From positions 2,810,743 to 2,874,742 of the forward strand of contig NZ_CM001436.1 of the NCBI RefSeq assembly GCF_000243255.1: DNA of 64,000 bases, written 5' to 3'. Of this stretch, positions 1 to 9,817 are shown in pieces. Position 1 is the stretch's first letter. The number at the start of each line of letters is the position of its first letter. A program made the position numbers and the translations under genes. This DNA comes from Methanoplanus limicola DSM 2279. Lineage in GTDB: Archaea; Halobacteriota; Methanomicrobia; Methanomicrobiales; Methanomicrobiaceae. A model generated the notes under the pieces. The model worked only from the letters and a program-made list of their open reading frames with translations, did not search any database and was not told the origin of the DNA.

Positions 1-1131
1 TGAGATTGCACACTCAGCCCTCTTTTTCTTATCCGCAACTATGATGACACAGTCCTCATCAGCAGCACCGACAAACTCCCTGAGTTTTGCAACCTCATCC
101 TCAGTCACTCCATATGCCGGCAGTTCATCCGTATGGAAAAGCCCGCCGACACCGCACTTCTTTGCATAATCAGAGATCTCACTGCCAAGCCTTCTTCCGG
201 GCTGGATCTCCCTGCCTACAAGCCCTGCAAAACCTCTGAGATTCACCGCAAGAATAGTCTTAGCCTTCTTTAAAATGCTTGAACCGGTCTCAGAGAAGAC
301 AGATGTAACATCAGTATAATCTTCCGGAACAGAAGCATTGCGGCGGATAAGCTCAGCACGGATCTCAAGGAGATTCACCTGCCTTAAGGCCTCACGCTTC
401 ACAACCTCCTCAATAAGGCTTAAATCCTGAATACCCTTGATCTCAACACGGGCACCCTCACTGATGGAGATATTGACATCCTGCCTGATGGTCCCAAGCC
501 CTCTCTTAACGCGGCCTGTTGACCGGAGAATCATTCCGATATATGCTGCGACCTCCTTTACCTCATGAGGAGTCTTCATATCGGGGCCGGTTGTGATCTC
601 AGCAAGAGGAATGCCAAGCCTGTCAAGTGAGAATATATCACCCTCAACCCTCTGTGCCGCCTCCTCCTCAAGGCATATCGATTCAATGACTGCACCGGCA
701 GGGATTTTTCCGTTCAGTGCAACAAGTGCAGTCCTCTGAAAACCGGAAGTGTTTGAACCATCAATGACAAGCTTTCTCATCACATGAATCTGCTCAACAG
801 GAGTCATGCCAAGCATCTTTGCAATAGTCATTGCAAGCCCGACAGCCTCAGGGTTCATCGGTGCCGGAGGTTCCTCATCGTTCTCTACAAGGCAGGTCGT
901 GTCATAGGCATAATAGGTATAGGCACGATCCTCCTTCTTCATCTCCTCTTCTGCCGCCCGGTCAATCTTTCCCATCTCACTCTCGGTTGCCCGGAGAAAT
1001 CTGAAAAATTCTCCATTCCTCTCTTCAGCATCACGGAGCAGAGTAGGGCAGTGGCAGAAGAGCTTCTCCCTTGTATTGAGCTGCTGATGAATCTCAATTC
1101 CGGCCTTAAGACCTAATTTCTTATAATCCAT
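1..1131 (-). CDS. gatE: Glu-tRNA(Gln) amidotransferase subunit E (N-terminal 377 residues, runs off window)
   Basis: GatE binds Glu-tRNA(Gln), activates the misacylated glutamate with ATP and transamidates it using ammonia from GatD; GatDE is the archaeal route to Gln-tRNA. The frame starts at the ATG on 1131 and is open to base 1, with the GatB/GatE hallmark GIEIHQQL at residues 11-18 and further family blocks ([21 protein letters not shown]). Exactly 377 codons are present; full GatE is about 620 residues, so the C-terminal tRNA-binding part lies outside the window. The start lies inside the end of gatD (11-bp overlap), which implies translational coupling in an argH-gatD-gatE operon. The identification is secure; only the missing end is unknown. 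Confidence 0.96.
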   Translation of the reverse strand, partial: MDYKKLGLKAGIEIHQQLNTREKLFCHCPTLLRDAEERNGEFFRFLRATESEMGKIDRAAEEEMKKEDRAYTYYAYDTTCLVENDEEPPAPMNPEAVGLAMTIAKMLGMTPVEQIHVMRKLVIDGSNTSGFQRTALVALNGKIPAGAVIESICLEEEAAQRVEGDIFSLDRLGIPLAEITTGPDMKTPHEVKEVAAYIGMILRSTGRVKRGLGTIRQDVNISISEGARVEIKGIQDLSLIEEVVKREALRQVNLLEIRAELIRRNASVPEDYTDVTSVFSETGSSILKKAKTILAVNLRGFAGLVGREIQPGRRLGSEISDYAKKCGVGGLFHTDELPAYGVTEDEVAKLREFVGAADEDCVIIVADKKKRAECAIS

Positions 1132-2347
1132 GAGGTGTGCACCCCCCAAGTTCACCGCGTAAATCAGAGAGCATGAGCTGCCTCACCTTCTCCTTATCAT
1201 CTTCCATGCCAAGCACCCACATCAGTTTGACCATAGCAACCTCGGGAAGCATATCCTCACCCTCAATAATTCCGGCCTCAATAAGATCCCTGCCCGTATC
1301 ATAGACACGATCACATACCCTGCCATTCAGACACTGAGAGGTCATAACAACCGTAGTTCCGGATGATACAAGTTCCCTCAAAGGCTCAATACAGACTGAA
1401 GATGTGTGCCCGAGACCGCTTCCGGCAACGACAAGCCCGGCATAACCGTCATAACTGCGGATAACATCAGGACTCATACCAGGATAGAACTGCACAAGCC
1501 CTACCTTCTCCTCAAGATCAGCACAAAGTTCCGGTTCAGAACTGCCACGCCTCACGGCATGCTTATTCAGACTGACCTCAAGTGAGGGATATTCAACCTT
1601 ACCGAGAATGTCAATATCAATACTCCGGAACGCATCACGCCTGGAGGTATGCATCTTTCTGACCCTCGTGCCCCTGTGAATGGCGCAGTAGTCATCATTT
1701 GATGTCCCGTGCATCACAACCGAAACTTCGCCTAAGTCAGAGACAGCCGCAGCAGCACTGCACAGGCCATTCATCAGATTGTCACTTGACGGGCGGTCAG
1801 CTGACCTCTGAGAACCGACAAATACAACAGGAACAGGGGTTTTGAGCATGAAACTTACAGCAGCAGCCGAATACGACATGGTATCAGTACCGTGCGTAAC
1901 AATAACTCCCGCAACACCGGACTCAATCTCACTGTAAATGGTTGAGGCAAGCTCTTTCCAGATATAAGGAGTCATATTCTCCGAAAGAATAGTTGCCGGA
2001 ACATGAGAGGTGAAATTGCCAATCGAAGCCAGTCCCGGAATTGCCCTCATAATATCCTCAGCCTCAAACTGGCTCGTTACGGCTCCGGTTCTGTAATCAA
2101 TCCTGGAAGCAATCGTTCCTCCGGTTGATACAATAGCAAGATCAGGAAGGCCTTCTTCCCGGGTAAATCCACCCTTAACAGCCTCCCTCTTCTCAGCATC
2201 AGCGGTTTTTGTCACTGTATCAAAGGACACCCCGATGTTGTACCCGTTGTCAAGCTTAATTACCGCTTTGCCATCTCTCTTTGTAATATAGGTGCCCTCG
2301 AGCATGCTTCCGGCATAACTGCATGACACCCGGTCTCCCGAATCCAT
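1121..2347 (-). CDS. gatD: Glu-tRNA(Gln) amidotransferase subunit D (asparaginase-like)
   Basis: GatD is the type I asparaginase-like subunit that frees ammonia from glutamine/asparagine for GatE. The 408-residue protein has a small N-terminal beta domain (about 1-65) followed by the asparaginase fold. The first catalytic Thr motif TGGTIAS is at 75-81 and the second, THGTDT, at 151-156, so the active site looks intact. Its ATG shares one base with the argH stop (TAATG) and its end overlaps gatE by 11 bp, giving a tightly coupled operon. Length and motifs match archaeal GatD. A plain L-asparaginase is made unlikely by the N-terminal extension and by adjacency to gatE. Confidence 0.96.
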   Translation of the reverse strand: MDSGDRVSCSYAGSMLEGTYITKRDGKAVIKLDNGYNIGVSFDTVTKTADAEKREAVKGGFTREEGLPDLAIVSTGGTIASRIDYRTGAVTSQFEAEDIMRAIPGLASIGNFTSHVPATILSENMTPYIWKELASTIYSEIESGVAGVIVTHGTDTMSYSAAAVSFMLKTPVPVVFVGSQRSADRPSSDNLMNGLCSAAAAVSDLGEVSVVMHGTSNDDYCAIHRGTRVRKMHTSRRDAFRSIDIDILGKVEYPSLEVSLNKHAVRRGSSEPELCADLEEKVGLVQFYPGMSPDVIRSYDGYAGLVVAGSGLGHTSSVCIEPLRELVSSGTTVVMTSQCLNGRVCDRVYDTGRDLIEAGIIEGEDMLPEVAMVKLMWVLGMEDDKEKVRQLMLSDLRGELGGCTPHGL

Positions 2348-3840
2348 TATTCCATTACCAGTTCTCTTGCTTTTTCTATCATATGCTTCTCTGACGAGTG
2401 AAGATGCATCTTAAGACCCCTGATCCATTCAAGGTCATCCGCATATGCAGCCTCACTTCTCATTATACTGGCCATTACAGCCTGCGGCGACGGTCCGCCG
2501 GTTGCGTTCCGGACATTTACAGACGTACTTACCTCAAGACTGTCAGCAACTGCATCCTCCGTAAGGCCAAGCTCCACAAGGGATATCCCCGCCATCTCTT
2601 TTGCAGACATCTCAAGCGTTTCAAGGTCAAGTTTTCCAGTTCTGACAGCACGCCCGACGATGTTATGCGCAGTCCTGAAGGCCAGACCATACTCCCTTAC
2701 AAGAATATCGGCAAGTTCAGTTGCAGTCGTATTTCCCTTAACTGCCTCCTCCGCCATTCTCTTCCGGTTGATATGAGCAGTCCTTATCATCCCGTTCAGG
2801 ATCTTTATTGAACTCTTAGTATCACTAATCGCCTTCCAGAGATGAGGCCATAACTCCTGCATATCGCGGTTATAGCTCATAGGAAGGTTCTTAATTATTG
2901 AAAATGCCGCCATCTGGCACCCGGAGACAGAACCCGCCTTTGCCCTCATAATCTCGGCACAGTCGGGGTTCTTCTTCTGAGGCATAATTGAACTTGTAGA
3001 GCAGTATTCATCAGCAAGAATTACAAAGCTGACAAATGAAGAACTCCAGAATATAATCTCCTCACACAGACGGCTTATATTATTCATAAGGATAGCACAG
3101 TCAGAGACCACTTCAAGGGCAAAATCGCGGCCGGCAACACAGTCCATTGTATTCTCCAGAACACCGCCAAAGCCAAGCAGATCAGACGTATACTCCCTGT
3201 CAATCGGATATCCGGTAGAGGCAAAGGCAGCAGCGCCGAGAGGGCACTGATCAATCCTCAGATAAGCATCGCCAAGCCTCTCAAAGTCCCTTTTAAATGC
3301 CTGCTCATAGTTCATCAGGTAATGGGCAACCGTTGTCGGCTGTGCATGCTGGAGATGAGTAAATCCCGGCATGTAAATATCAGTATTATCCTTTGCAAAA
3401 CCGCAGAAGATACTCCTCAGGATAGCAATATCAGACATCAGGTCTAAGATCTCCTCTCTTAGTCTGATCCTGACGCATGTTGCAACCTCATCATTTCTTG
3501 AACGGCCCATATGAAGCCTGCCGCCGGAATCAATACCTATTTTATCTATAATATATGCCTCAATCCCGGCATGAACATCTTCAAATTTCTCGTCATATAC
3601 GGAATCAGGAAGACCCTCATCATGCAGTTTCAGCAGGACATTCATTATTTTTTTTGCAGAATCCTGGTCTATTATTTCCTGCCTGGAAAGCATCAGCAGA
3701 TGAGCAATATCTACAGACACATCTGCCATCCCGATGAAGCGGTCGGCCTCCATCGAAGATAAATAATCCCAGACTTCAGACGGGCGTGAGTCACCAAGGC
3801 GCCCACCCCTGAGTGGATCTTTTGTCATATGCAAAAACAA
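2347..3840 (-). CDS. argH: argininosuccinate lyase
   Basis: ArgH cleaves argininosuccinate to arginine and fumarate, the last step of arginine synthesis, in the cytoplasm as a homotetramer. The 497-residue protein has the superfamily signature SSIMPQKKNPD at about 283-293, which carries the catalytic serine, and the THLQHAQPT block with the conserved histidine at 161-169. The N-terminal GGRLGDSRP block is also typical. It is the first gene of the minus-strand operon argH-gatD-gatE and faces the ABC transporter divergently across 213 bp. An alternative ATG four codons in (MTKDPL) may be the real start. Confidence 0.96.
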   Translation of the reverse strand: MFLHMTKDPLRGGRLGDSRPSEVWDYLSSMEADRFIGMADVSVDIAHLLMLSRQEIIDQDSAKKIMNVLLKLHDEGLPDSVYDEKFEDVHAGIEAYIIDKIGIDSGGRLHMGRSRNDEVATCVRIRLREEILDLMSDIAILRSIFCGFAKDNTDIYMPGFTHLQHAQPTTVAHYLMNYEQAFKRDFERLGDAYLRIDQCPLGAAAFASTGYPIDREYTSDLLGFGGVLENTMDCVAGRDFALEVVSDCAILMNNISRLCEEIIFWSSSFVSFVILADEYCSTSSIMPQKKNPDCAEIMRAKAGSVSGCQMAAFSIIKNLPMSYNRDMQELWPHLWKAISDTKSSIKILNGMIRTAHINRKRMAEEAVKGNTTATELADILVREYGLAFRTAHNIVGRAVRTGKLDLETLEMSAKEMAGISLVELGLTEDAVADSLEVSTSVNVRNATGGPSPQAVMASIMRSEAAYADDLEWIRGLKMHLHSSEKHMIEKARELVME

Positions 3841-4053
3841 CTCCTCTTATTATTGGTGTCAGAATAAATGATTAAATCCACGCATAGGCACCGGAGAGTC
3901 AGCAGGCAGGTACATCCATGAAAAAAACCACCCCATTGTCCACAGAAACAGATAATTTAATACATAAAGCCAATAAAGTTGACCCAAACAAAACCAATTA
4001 AATACTTTTCTTAATGAAATTACTATAGAACTCCATCAGGAGAGGTTAAAGGT
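3841..4053. promoter_or_regulatory. divergent intergenic promoter region argH / ABC importer
   Basis: This gap separates argH (minus) and the solute-binding protein (plus). On the plus strand an A+T-rich TATA-like stretch (AATTAAATACTTT, about 3996-4008) lies about 50 bp before the ATG at 4054, and AGGAGAGGT at 4038-4046 is a strong Shine-Dalgarno-like site 7 bases from that ATG. No operator repeat was recognised. Confidence 0.45.
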
Positions 4054-5070
4054 ATGAAAAAAATTGCAGGATTAATATTACTGGCACTGATTTCATTATC
4101 GCTTGTGCTTACAGCAGGATGTACAGGCACAGATGAAACACCGGCAGGAACAGAAAAAACAGCAAAAAGTCTGAATTTCGGTTACCAGCCAAGCACACAC
4201 CAGATAGCCTATATGGCAGCAATGGAGAAGGGATGGTGGAGTGAGAACCTCGCACCATTCGGATACACCACCGACAGGAACAAAAACGAATTCCAGTTCC
4301 CTACAGGCGCACCGGAGATGCAGTCAATGATTGCAGGAGACATTGATGTCGCATACGTTGGCGCAGCACCGGTCATATCCGCACTTGCAACCGGACTTGA
4401 CGGAAAGATCGTCGCCGCAGTACAGACACAGGGATCTGCACTCGTTGTCGGCAATGACATTGCATATGAAAAACCCGAAGACTTAAAGGGACACACAATT
4501 GCAACATTCCCATCCGGAACAATCCAGGATACACTACTCAGGGGATGGCTCAGGGATAACGGCATTGATGATGAAAAAGATGTTGACATACGCCCGATGG
4601 GTCCCGGAGATGCAATCACTGCAATAACCGCAGGACAGATCGATGCAGTATTCCTTCCGGCACCCTCACCGACAATCATTGAAAATGACGGCGCAGGCAG
4701 AATTGTAGTTAATTCCGGTGAAATGATGAAAGATCACCCATGCTGCGTACTTGTAGTCAGCGGAAAGATGATAAGGGAAAACCCGGACGCAGTTGTGGAA
4801 ATTGTAAAGACCCACATTAAGGCTACAGATTATATCAGAGCCAACAAAGATGAGGCTGCTGAGATCTATTCAGGCTACACAAAGAACACAGTTGAAACAG
4901 TCAAAGATTCGTTCAGCAACTGGGACGGGGAATGGGTATCTGATCCAAATATCATCACCGGAGGAGTGATGGACTACGTCAAAACACAGGCAGAACTTGG
5001 ATATATCGAGAAAGAACTGACACAGGACGAAATATTCGACCTTTCATTCTACGAAAAGGCAACTGCCTGA
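4054..5070 (+). CDS. ABC importer solute-binding lipoprotein (SsuA/TauA/NrtA class)
   Basis: The 338-residue exported protein has a lipoprotein signal ending in the lipobox TAGC (Cys23), so it should be anchored outside the membrane and hand substrate to the permease. The mature part has the NMT1/SsuA-type periplasmic-binding fold: a beta strand plus GYQPSTHQIAYMAAMEKGWW near the N-terminus, then MIAGDIDVAYVGAAP and a second lobe with AGQIDAVFLPAPSP. The family binds sulfonates, taurine, nitrate, cyanate or thiamine precursors; the sequence does not decide which. It is followed after 133 bp by the permease and ATPase of the same importer. Confidence 0.9.
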   Translation: MKKIAGLILLALISLSLVLTAGCTGTDETPAGTEKTAKSLNFGYQPSTHQIAYMAAMEKGWWSENLAPFGYTTDRNKNEFQFPTGAPEMQSMIAGDIDVAYVGAAPVISALATGLDGKIVAAVQTQGSALVVGNDIAYEKPEDLKGHTIATFPSGTIQDTLLRGWLRDNGIDDEKDVDIRPMGPGDAITAITAGQIDAVFLPAPSPTIIENDGAGRIVVNSGEMMKDHPCCVLVVSGKMIRENPDAVVEIVKTHIKATDYIRANKDEAAEIYSGYTKNTVETVKDSFSNWDGEWVSDPNIITGGVMDYVKTQAELGYIEKELTQDEIFDLSFYEKATA

Positions 5071-5203
5071 AGAAGTCTGACAATCAGACAAATATTTTTT
5101 TTATTCCCTCAGCACAAATATCTGGGAAAAGTGTTTTTTGTGCATCACTGCCACATATACAGTTATACTGATGCACCCCGCCGCTAACGGATAGGTTTTA
5201 AAA
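5071..5203 (+). terminator. T-run in the gap between binding protein and permease
   Basis: The gap begins with a run of eight Ts interrupted only by flanking bases near 5093-5101, a typical archaeal intrinsic-termination signal. It would allow partial termination so that binding protein is made in excess over permease and ATPase. The rest of the gap shows no gene. Confidence 0.35.
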
Positions 5204-6001
5204 ATGAAAATTAAGAAGAAATTAACCAGTAAAAAACTGCTCCTTCCGGTTGGGACTATAATTGCTGTAATACTCATATGGCAGGCCTTTGCCGTATTTA
5301 TTGTAGGCAACAAATTTTTCCTCCCGTCCTTTACCGACGTCCTTGAAGCCCTTTATATGACGATCTTCGGTCCGAAAGGAACCCTGTTTAAAGACTTCCT
5401 CTACAGTATGCTCCATTTCTTCATAGGAATGATTGCGGCATTGCTTGTCGGAATTCCGGTAGGGATACTCATGGGATGGTTCAGGGACGCAGACTCTGCA
5501 TTAAACCCGATAATTGAGATATTAAGGCCGATACCTCCGCTCGCATGGATTCCTTTTGCAATAATCTGGTTTGGCCTGACAGATGTTGCCGCGGGATTCA
5601 TAATCTTCATAGGCGCCGTATTTCCGATAATGATCAATACATATACGGGATTTCGTAATGTTCCAAAAGTGTTTATTGAAGCCGGAAAAGTTCTCGGCTG
5701 CACGAAAGACATACCACTCATCAGAAAGATCGCATTCCCTTCGGCAGTGCCGTCAATAATTTCCGGGGTCAGAATCGCTATGGGCGTTGGGTGGATGTGC
5801 CTTGTTGCAGCGGAAATATTCGGTGCAGGGAGCGGAAAATACGGCCTTGGAAAGAACCTCTGGACATACTACAACCTCCACCAGATGCCAAGCGTTGTTG
5901 TATATATGCTTGTTTTAGGTTTTATCGGTCTTGTTATTGATCTTCTCTTCAGGTATTATGTCAACCGGGAGATGCTGAAATGGATGGAGGAGGGGATGTA
6001 A
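5204..6001 (+). CDS. ABC importer permease (SsuC/TauC class)
   Basis: A 265-residue integral membrane protein with about six hydrophobic segments. The cytoplasmic EAA loop that docks to the ATPase is visible around 160-185 (EAGKVLGCTKDIPLIRKIAFP followed by SAVPSIISGVR). The family pairs with SsuA/TauA-type binding proteins, as here. Its stop codon ends one base before the ATPase ATG, and the GGAGGAGGGG run just before that junction supplies a strong ribosome-binding site for the ATPase. Substrate not determinable. Confidence 0.92.
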   Translation: MKIKKKLTSKKLLLPVGTIIAVILIWQAFAVFIVGNKFFLPSFTDVLEALYMTIFGPKGTLFKDFLYSMLHFFIGMIAALLVGIPVGILMGWFRDADSALNPIIEILRPIPPLAWIPFAIIWFGLTDVAAGFIIFIGAVFPIMINTYTGFRNVPKVFIEAGKVLGCTKDIPLIRKIAFPSAVPSIISGVRIAMGVGWMCLVAAEIFGAGSGKYGLGKNLWTYYNLHQMPSVVVYMLVLGFIGLVIDLLFRYYVNREMLKWMEEGM

Positions 6002-6769
6002 ATGGCATTTTTATCAGTAAAAGACCTCAATAAAAAATTCTCAAAGGAGGGAGCAAAACCTCTTACCGCACTTGACAGCATAAACCTCGATATCGAAAAA
6101 GAGGAGTTCATATCCCTTGTAGGGCCATCAGGATGCGGAAAGACGACGCTTCTCAGGATAATTGCCGGACTTGAAGAACCTACTTCAGGGGAGATCCTCC
6201 TTGAGGGCAATGAGATAAGGGGGCCCGACCCTGAAAGGGGAATGGTCTTTCAGGAGTATTCTCTCTTCCCGTGGCTGAACATAATTGACAATATCGCATT
6301 CGGCCTGGAGATGAAAGGTATCGGAAAAGAAGAGAGAAGAAAGGCTGCCGCTGAATATATTGACATTGTAAATCTTAAGGGATTTGAGAACTCCTACCCG
6401 CATGAACTGTCAGGAGGCATGAGGCAGAGAGTTGCCATTGCAAGGGCACTTGCAAACGCGCCAAAACTTCTCCTGATGGATGAACCCTTCGGCGCCCTTG
6501 ATGCACAGACGAGGAACAGGATGCAGAATGAACTTCTGGACATACATGAAAAGACCAGAAAGACGGTAATATTTGTAACGCACAGTGTTGATGAGGCAGT
6601 TTACCTCTCAGACAGAGTGGTTGTCCTCAGCACAAGACCAGGAAGAATCAGGGAAATAATTGAGATCGATCTTCCGGAAGGTAAGAAAAGAGAGAGAACT
6701 GATCCGGAATTTATCAGGCTGAGAAAGTATATACTCTCACTTATCAGCGATAACCCGCAGGATCAATAA
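6002..6769 (+). CDS. ABC importer ATPase (SsuB/TauB class)
   Basis: The 255-residue ATPase energises the importer. Walker A GPSGCGKTT is at 41-49, the ABC signature LSGG at 136-139 and Walker B LLLMDEP at 157-162, with the switch histidine in VTHSVDEA. All catalytic elements are present. The GPDPERGMVFQEYSLFPWL block is characteristic of the nitrate/sulfonate/taurine subfamily. It directly abuts the permease gene and closes the operon. Confidence 0.94.
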   Translation: MAFLSVKDLNKKFSKEGAKPLTALDSINLDIEKEEFISLVGPSGCGKTTLLRIIAGLEEPTSGEILLEGNEIRGPDPERGMVFQEYSLFPWLNIIDNIAFGLEMKGIGKEERRKAAAEYIDIVNLKGFENSYPHELSGGMRQRVAIARALANAPKLLLMDEPFGALDAQTRNRMQNELLDIHEKTRKTVIFVTHSVDEAVYLSDRVVVLSTRPGRIREIIEIDLPEGKKRERTDPEFIRLRKYILSLISDNPQDQ

Positions 6770-6842
6770 TGTACATAGTTAATTTTATTATGATACATCC
6801 CCATTTTTTATAGCACATTTAGTTATTCAGGAGTATTCAGCA

Positions 6843-7355
6843 ATGGTTCGAAAACCCGCAAAAATGTACAGGGCAATCTCCAAGAGAGCATATACGAGGC
6901 GCGAGTATATGGGTGGTGTGCCCGGATCAAAGGTAGTCCAGTTCGATATGGGCAATACAAAAGCAGAGTTCCCAGTAAGAGTATCAATAATTGCTGATGA
7001 ATCATGCCAGATTCAGCACAAGGCTCTTGAAGCAGCACGTATGTCAGTTAACCGTAAACTTCAGAAAGAGATTGGAAGGATGAACTATCATTTCAAGCTC
7101 AGAACATACCCACACCAGGTTCTCCGTGAGAACAAGCAGGCAACAGGTGCAGGTGCGGACCGTGTTTCTGAAGGTATGAGATCGGCATTCGGAAAAGCAG
7201 TAGGCACAGCAGCACGTGTACAGTCAGGACAGAAAGTCTTCACAATCTACACAACCGATGCAATGGCTGAGAAAGCCAAGAAGAGTCTCAGGACTGCCGG
7301 GTACAAACTCCCGACACCAACGAGAATTGTAATCGAAAGACCTGCTGAAGCCTGA
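6843..7355 (+). CDS. rpl10e: ribosomal protein L10e (uL16 family)
   Basis: The 170-residue protein is the archaeal/eukaryotic L10e form of uL16, a large-subunit protein near the tRNA accommodation corridor. The start [10 protein letters not shown] and blocks such as [14 protein letters not shown] and [10 protein letters not shown] are family hallmarks, and the length is usual. It has its own A+T-rich upstream region (6770-6842), including TATA-like TTTTTTATAG at about 6805-6814, and the gene after it is unrelated, so it is probably monocistronic. Confidence 0.96.
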   Translation: MVRKPAKMYRAISKRAYTRREYMGGVPGSKVVQFDMGNTKAEFPVRVSIIADESCQIQHKALEAARMSVNRKLQKEIGRMNYHFKLRTYPHQVLRENKQATGAGADRVSEGMRSAFGKAVGTAARVQSGQKVFTIYTTDAMAEKAKKSLRTAGYKLPTPTRIVIERPAEA

Positions 7356-7516
7356 ATTCAGGGATAATATTAACAAATATTTCTTTTTATCCCAAATTAT
7401 AATAATTCAGAATAATTCAGACCGCCGTTGCAGGAACTAATTTCTAAGGGTCATATATTCCAAAAGGGAATGCAGATATACCGAAAATTAATAAATAAAG
7501 TTATTCGGGAATCTCT

Positions 7517-7684
7517 GTGAAGAAAGAAAAATCTACTTCAGGCCTGCTATTTCTGGCAACGGTGGTTCTTTTAATCGTATTTGATCTTCTTATTTTCATC
7601 TCATACGCATACGTCTTTGACGGAGTAACGGATACCGGAGTCCGGAACCCGGCAGAAGATTCAGATCAGGATAAAAAAACCTGA
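7517..7684 (+). CDS. hypothetical small membrane protein (55 aa, GTG start)
   Basis: A short frame from GTG at 7517 to TGA at 7682-7684. It begins with a basic stretch (VKKEKSTSG), has one long hydrophobic helix (LLFLATVVLLIVFDLLIFI and on) and an acidic tail ending in KKT. This positive-inside, single-span pattern and the A+T-rich promoter-like stretch just upstream (ATTAATAAATAAAG) support a real gene. No family recognised. It is followed three bases later by a second tiny hydrophobic frame. Confidence 0.5.
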   Translation: MKKEKSTSGLLFLATVVLLIVFDLLIFISYAYVFDGVTDTGVRNPAEDSDQDKKT

Positions 7685-7686
7685 CA

Positions 7687-7788
7687 TTGTCTTTTTTTAA
7701 AGAACCTGAAATTCTTCCGGGTGCAATAATCCTCATAATTGCAGCATTATTTATTCTGCTGATACTGAGGCACATACAGATTATTTAA
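7687..7788 (+). CDS. hypothetical tiny membrane peptide (33 aa, TTG start)
   Basis: A 33-codon frame from TTG at 7687 to TAA at 7786-7788, beginning two bases after the stop of the 55-aa frame. It holds a short charged start (SFFKEPE) and a hydrophobic segment (GAIILIIAALFILLIL). It may be a coupled partner of the upstream small membrane protein, but its length and TTG start make the call weak. Confidence 0.3.
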   Translation: MSFFKEPEILPGAIILIIAALFILLILRHIQII

Positions 7789-7910
7789 ATCCTGCAATCC
7801 GGAGCTCAGAACCCGGAGTGCAGTATATCCGCTTTTTCCGGAAGTTATCTCAGGAGAGCAGCACCACATATATTTTAACGAAAATATTACATAATCTGTG
7901 AAGTGTCACC

Positions 7911-8732
7911 ATGAATAATTTAAAGGAGAATATCGCATCCGCAACAGAAGAGGCGATACATGAGGCAGAGGTCAGACTTCCGGACGACTTCCTGCGTGCA
8001 ATGAACGCTGCAATAGAGAAAGAATCTAATCCTGTCGCAAAGGCGGAGTACAGAAACATTCTGGACAATATCAGGCAGGCAGAAGAGATGGACATTCCAA
8101 TATGCCAGGATACCGGGATGCACATCTTCTACGTTACAATACCGGAAGGGTTTGAAGACCGGGAAATAATCCATGAAGGGATTAAAGAGGGCCTGTTAAG
8201 AGCAAATTCAGGCGTCCCGCTCAGACCAAACGCAGTCGATCCCATAACCAGAAAAAATTCCGGAGACAATACAGGTGCCGGCTTTCCGGCAGTGCATATA
8301 AAAACGGGAGAAAAATTCACCATAACCGCCATGCCAAAGGGCGGCGGCAGCGAGAACTCATCAAGACTTGCCATGATGCTGCCGTCAGAAGTTAAGAATA
8401 TTAAGAAATTCGTTGCCGAAACTATGCTCCTTGCAGGGGGTAAACCCTGCCCTCCGGTTGTACTGGGAGTTGGCATAGGCAGCACCTTTGACGGTGTTGC
8501 ATCGCTTGCAAAAGAGGCACTGCTCATGCCCGTAGATGAGATGGACGAATACGAGCAGGAGTTATGCGATGCAGTAAATGAACTCGGCATCGGCCCGATG
8601 GGGCTTGGCGGAGACATTACGGCTATTGCAGTCAAGGTAAAAAAAGAGCACTGCCATACGGCATCACTGCCTGTGGCTGTCAATGTCCAGTGCTGGGTCT
8701 GCCGGCGGGCAACTGTTGAGGTGAATCTCTGA
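7911..8732 (+). CDS. fumA: fumarate hydratase, alpha subunit (class I, Fe-S)
   Basis: Alpha subunit of the two-part class I fumarase that interconverts malate and fumarate with a [4Fe-4S] cluster. The 273-residue protein has PICQDTGM with Cys65, GGKPCPPVVLG with Cys180 and a C-terminal CWVC (Cys261/264), the regions expected to ligate the cluster. RKNSGDNTGAG and GGGSENSS are family blocks. It overlaps the beta-subunit ATG by one base (TGATG). The pathway role is the fumarate step of the incomplete reductive TCA route whose later steps are encoded just downstream. L-tartrate dehydratase is related, but the context favours fumarase. Confidence 0.93.
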   Translation: MNNLKENIASATEEAIHEAEVRLPDDFLRAMNAAIEKESNPVAKAEYRNILDNIRQAEEMDIPICQDTGMHIFYVTIPEGFEDREIIHEGIKEGLLRANSGVPLRPNAVDPITRKNSGDNTGAGFPAVHIKTGEKFTITAMPKGGGSENSSRLAMMLPSEVKNIKKFVAETMLLAGGKPCPPVVLGVGIGSTFDGVASLAKEALLMPVDEMDEYEQELCDAVNELGIGPMGLGGDITAIAVKVKKEHCHTASLPVAVNVQCWVCRRATVEVNL

Positions 8733-9286
8733 TGAATGAAGACAAACAGGCAGTCAGGCTCAAAACACCCCTTGGTGAAGAAGTGCTGAACCTTAAAGCC
8801 GGAGATCACGTTCTTCTCTCAGGTACAATATATACAGCAAGGGATGAGGCACATCTTGAGATGATAGAGGACGGCATTCCTTTTAACCCGGAAGGTGCTG
8901 TAATCTATCACTGCGGCCCGGTAATTCAGGACAATAAAATAATAGCCGCGGGCCCGACAACTTCTGCACGTATGAACAATATCTGCTCATTCCTGCCGGA
9001 AAACGGTGTCCGGGCATTCATCGGCAAAGGCGGCATGAGTGATGAAGTATCAGAAGCTCTAAGAGGCAGGGGCGTTTATCTCGCATTCACAGGCGGCTGT
9101 GCCGCACTTGCAGCATCAAAAATGGAGCTTAAGGGAGTGTACTTTGAGGAACTCGGAATGGCAGAGGCTGTCTGGATAATAGAAATAAAAGATCTGCCAC
9201 TTACTGTTGCAATGGATTCAGAAGGCGGCAACCTCTACAGGGATGTAAGGGCAGTTGCAGAGGAGAAATTCAGCGGGCGCTTTTAG
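8732..9286 (+). CDS. fumB: fumarate hydratase, beta subunit
   Basis: The 184-residue beta subunit completes the class I fumarase. The motifs YHCGPVI, GPTTSARMN and IGKGGMSDE are hallmarks of the C-terminal domain of this family and build the substrate pocket next to the Fe-S cluster carried by alpha. The gene is translationally coupled to alpha. A T-rich tract (about 9309-9317) follows the stop, consistent with a terminator. Confidence 0.93.
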   Translation: MNEDKQAVRLKTPLGEEVLNLKAGDHVLLSGTIYTARDEAHLEMIEDGIPFNPEGAVIYHCGPVIQDNKIIAAGPTTSARMNNICSFLPENGVRAFIGKGGMSDEVSEALRGRGVYLAFTGGCAALAASKMELKGVYFEELGMAEAVWIIEIKDLPLTVAMDSEGGNLYRDVRAVAEEKFSGRF

Positions 9287-9544
9287 AACCACACAGATTT
9301 TGTGGACATCTGCCTTTTTCTTCTCCGGGATAAAAAAAAGATAAATTTTTTTTTTAAGAACCGGGCATAAAACCAATAATTATCCACCATACGGAATTAA
9401 AGCAAAAATAAGGACTTAAAATCGATAAAAACAGAAGAGGCGCAGAGCATATTTCCCGGCGGAAATATGAAAATTCAGGATATATTTAGTAGTTTTACTG
9501 ATAAATGATATAAACAACTATACACGGATTACCGGTTGATACCG
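9287..9544 (+). promoter_or_regulatory. fum/kor intergenic region: terminator tract and kor promoter
   Basis: The first part holds T-rich tracts (about 9309-9317 and a run of nine Ts near 9346-9354) suited to termination of the fum operon. The second part is A+T rich with TATA-like TATATTTAGTAG at about 9481-9492, the likely kor promoter. No gene is seen. Confidence 0.4.
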
Positions 9545-9817
9545 ATGAAACTTATAATTGATGAAACCCGCTGCAAGGGTTGCAACCTCTGCACGACAGT
9601 ATGCCCCTACAGCATTTTTACAGAAGGAAAAAAGCTAAACGAGAGGGGAATAGTTGTGCCTGTGCTTGACAGGCCGCAGAGGTGCACAAACTGCAGGCTG
9701 AGGAATCTATATAACCGGCAGCTCTGCGGAGTATGCCAGCTCATATGCCCGGATCAGGCAATATCCTGGATTGAGGATAAGGATGATCCAAAGGTGAGGG
9801 TGGTGATTGAATATTGA
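9545..9817 (+). CDS. korD: 2-oxoglutarate:ferredoxin oxidoreductase, delta (ferredoxin) subunit
   Basis: A 90-residue ferredoxin-like subunit that carries two [4Fe-4S] clusters and passes electrons between ferredoxin and the TPP subunits. The first cluster motif is C10-x2-C13-x2-C16-x3-C20-P; the second set is C47-x2-C50 with C61-x2-C64-x3-C68-P. I chose the ATG at 9545 over a TTG at 9536 because homologues start with M(K/R)(L/I)-x-(I/V). It heads the operon korD-A-B-C-sucC-sucD, all with overlapping ends, and its own stop overlaps the korA TTG start. Confidence 0.93.
   Translation: MKLIIDETRCKGCNLCTTVCPYSIFTEGKKLNERGIVVPVLDRPQRCTNCRLRNLYNRQLCGVCQLICPDQAISWIEDKDDPKVRVVIEY

Noticed and set aside
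784-1116. 110-codon plus-strand frame opposite gatE
   Set aside because: Lies wholly over the conserved gatE reading frame and has no plausible protein features.
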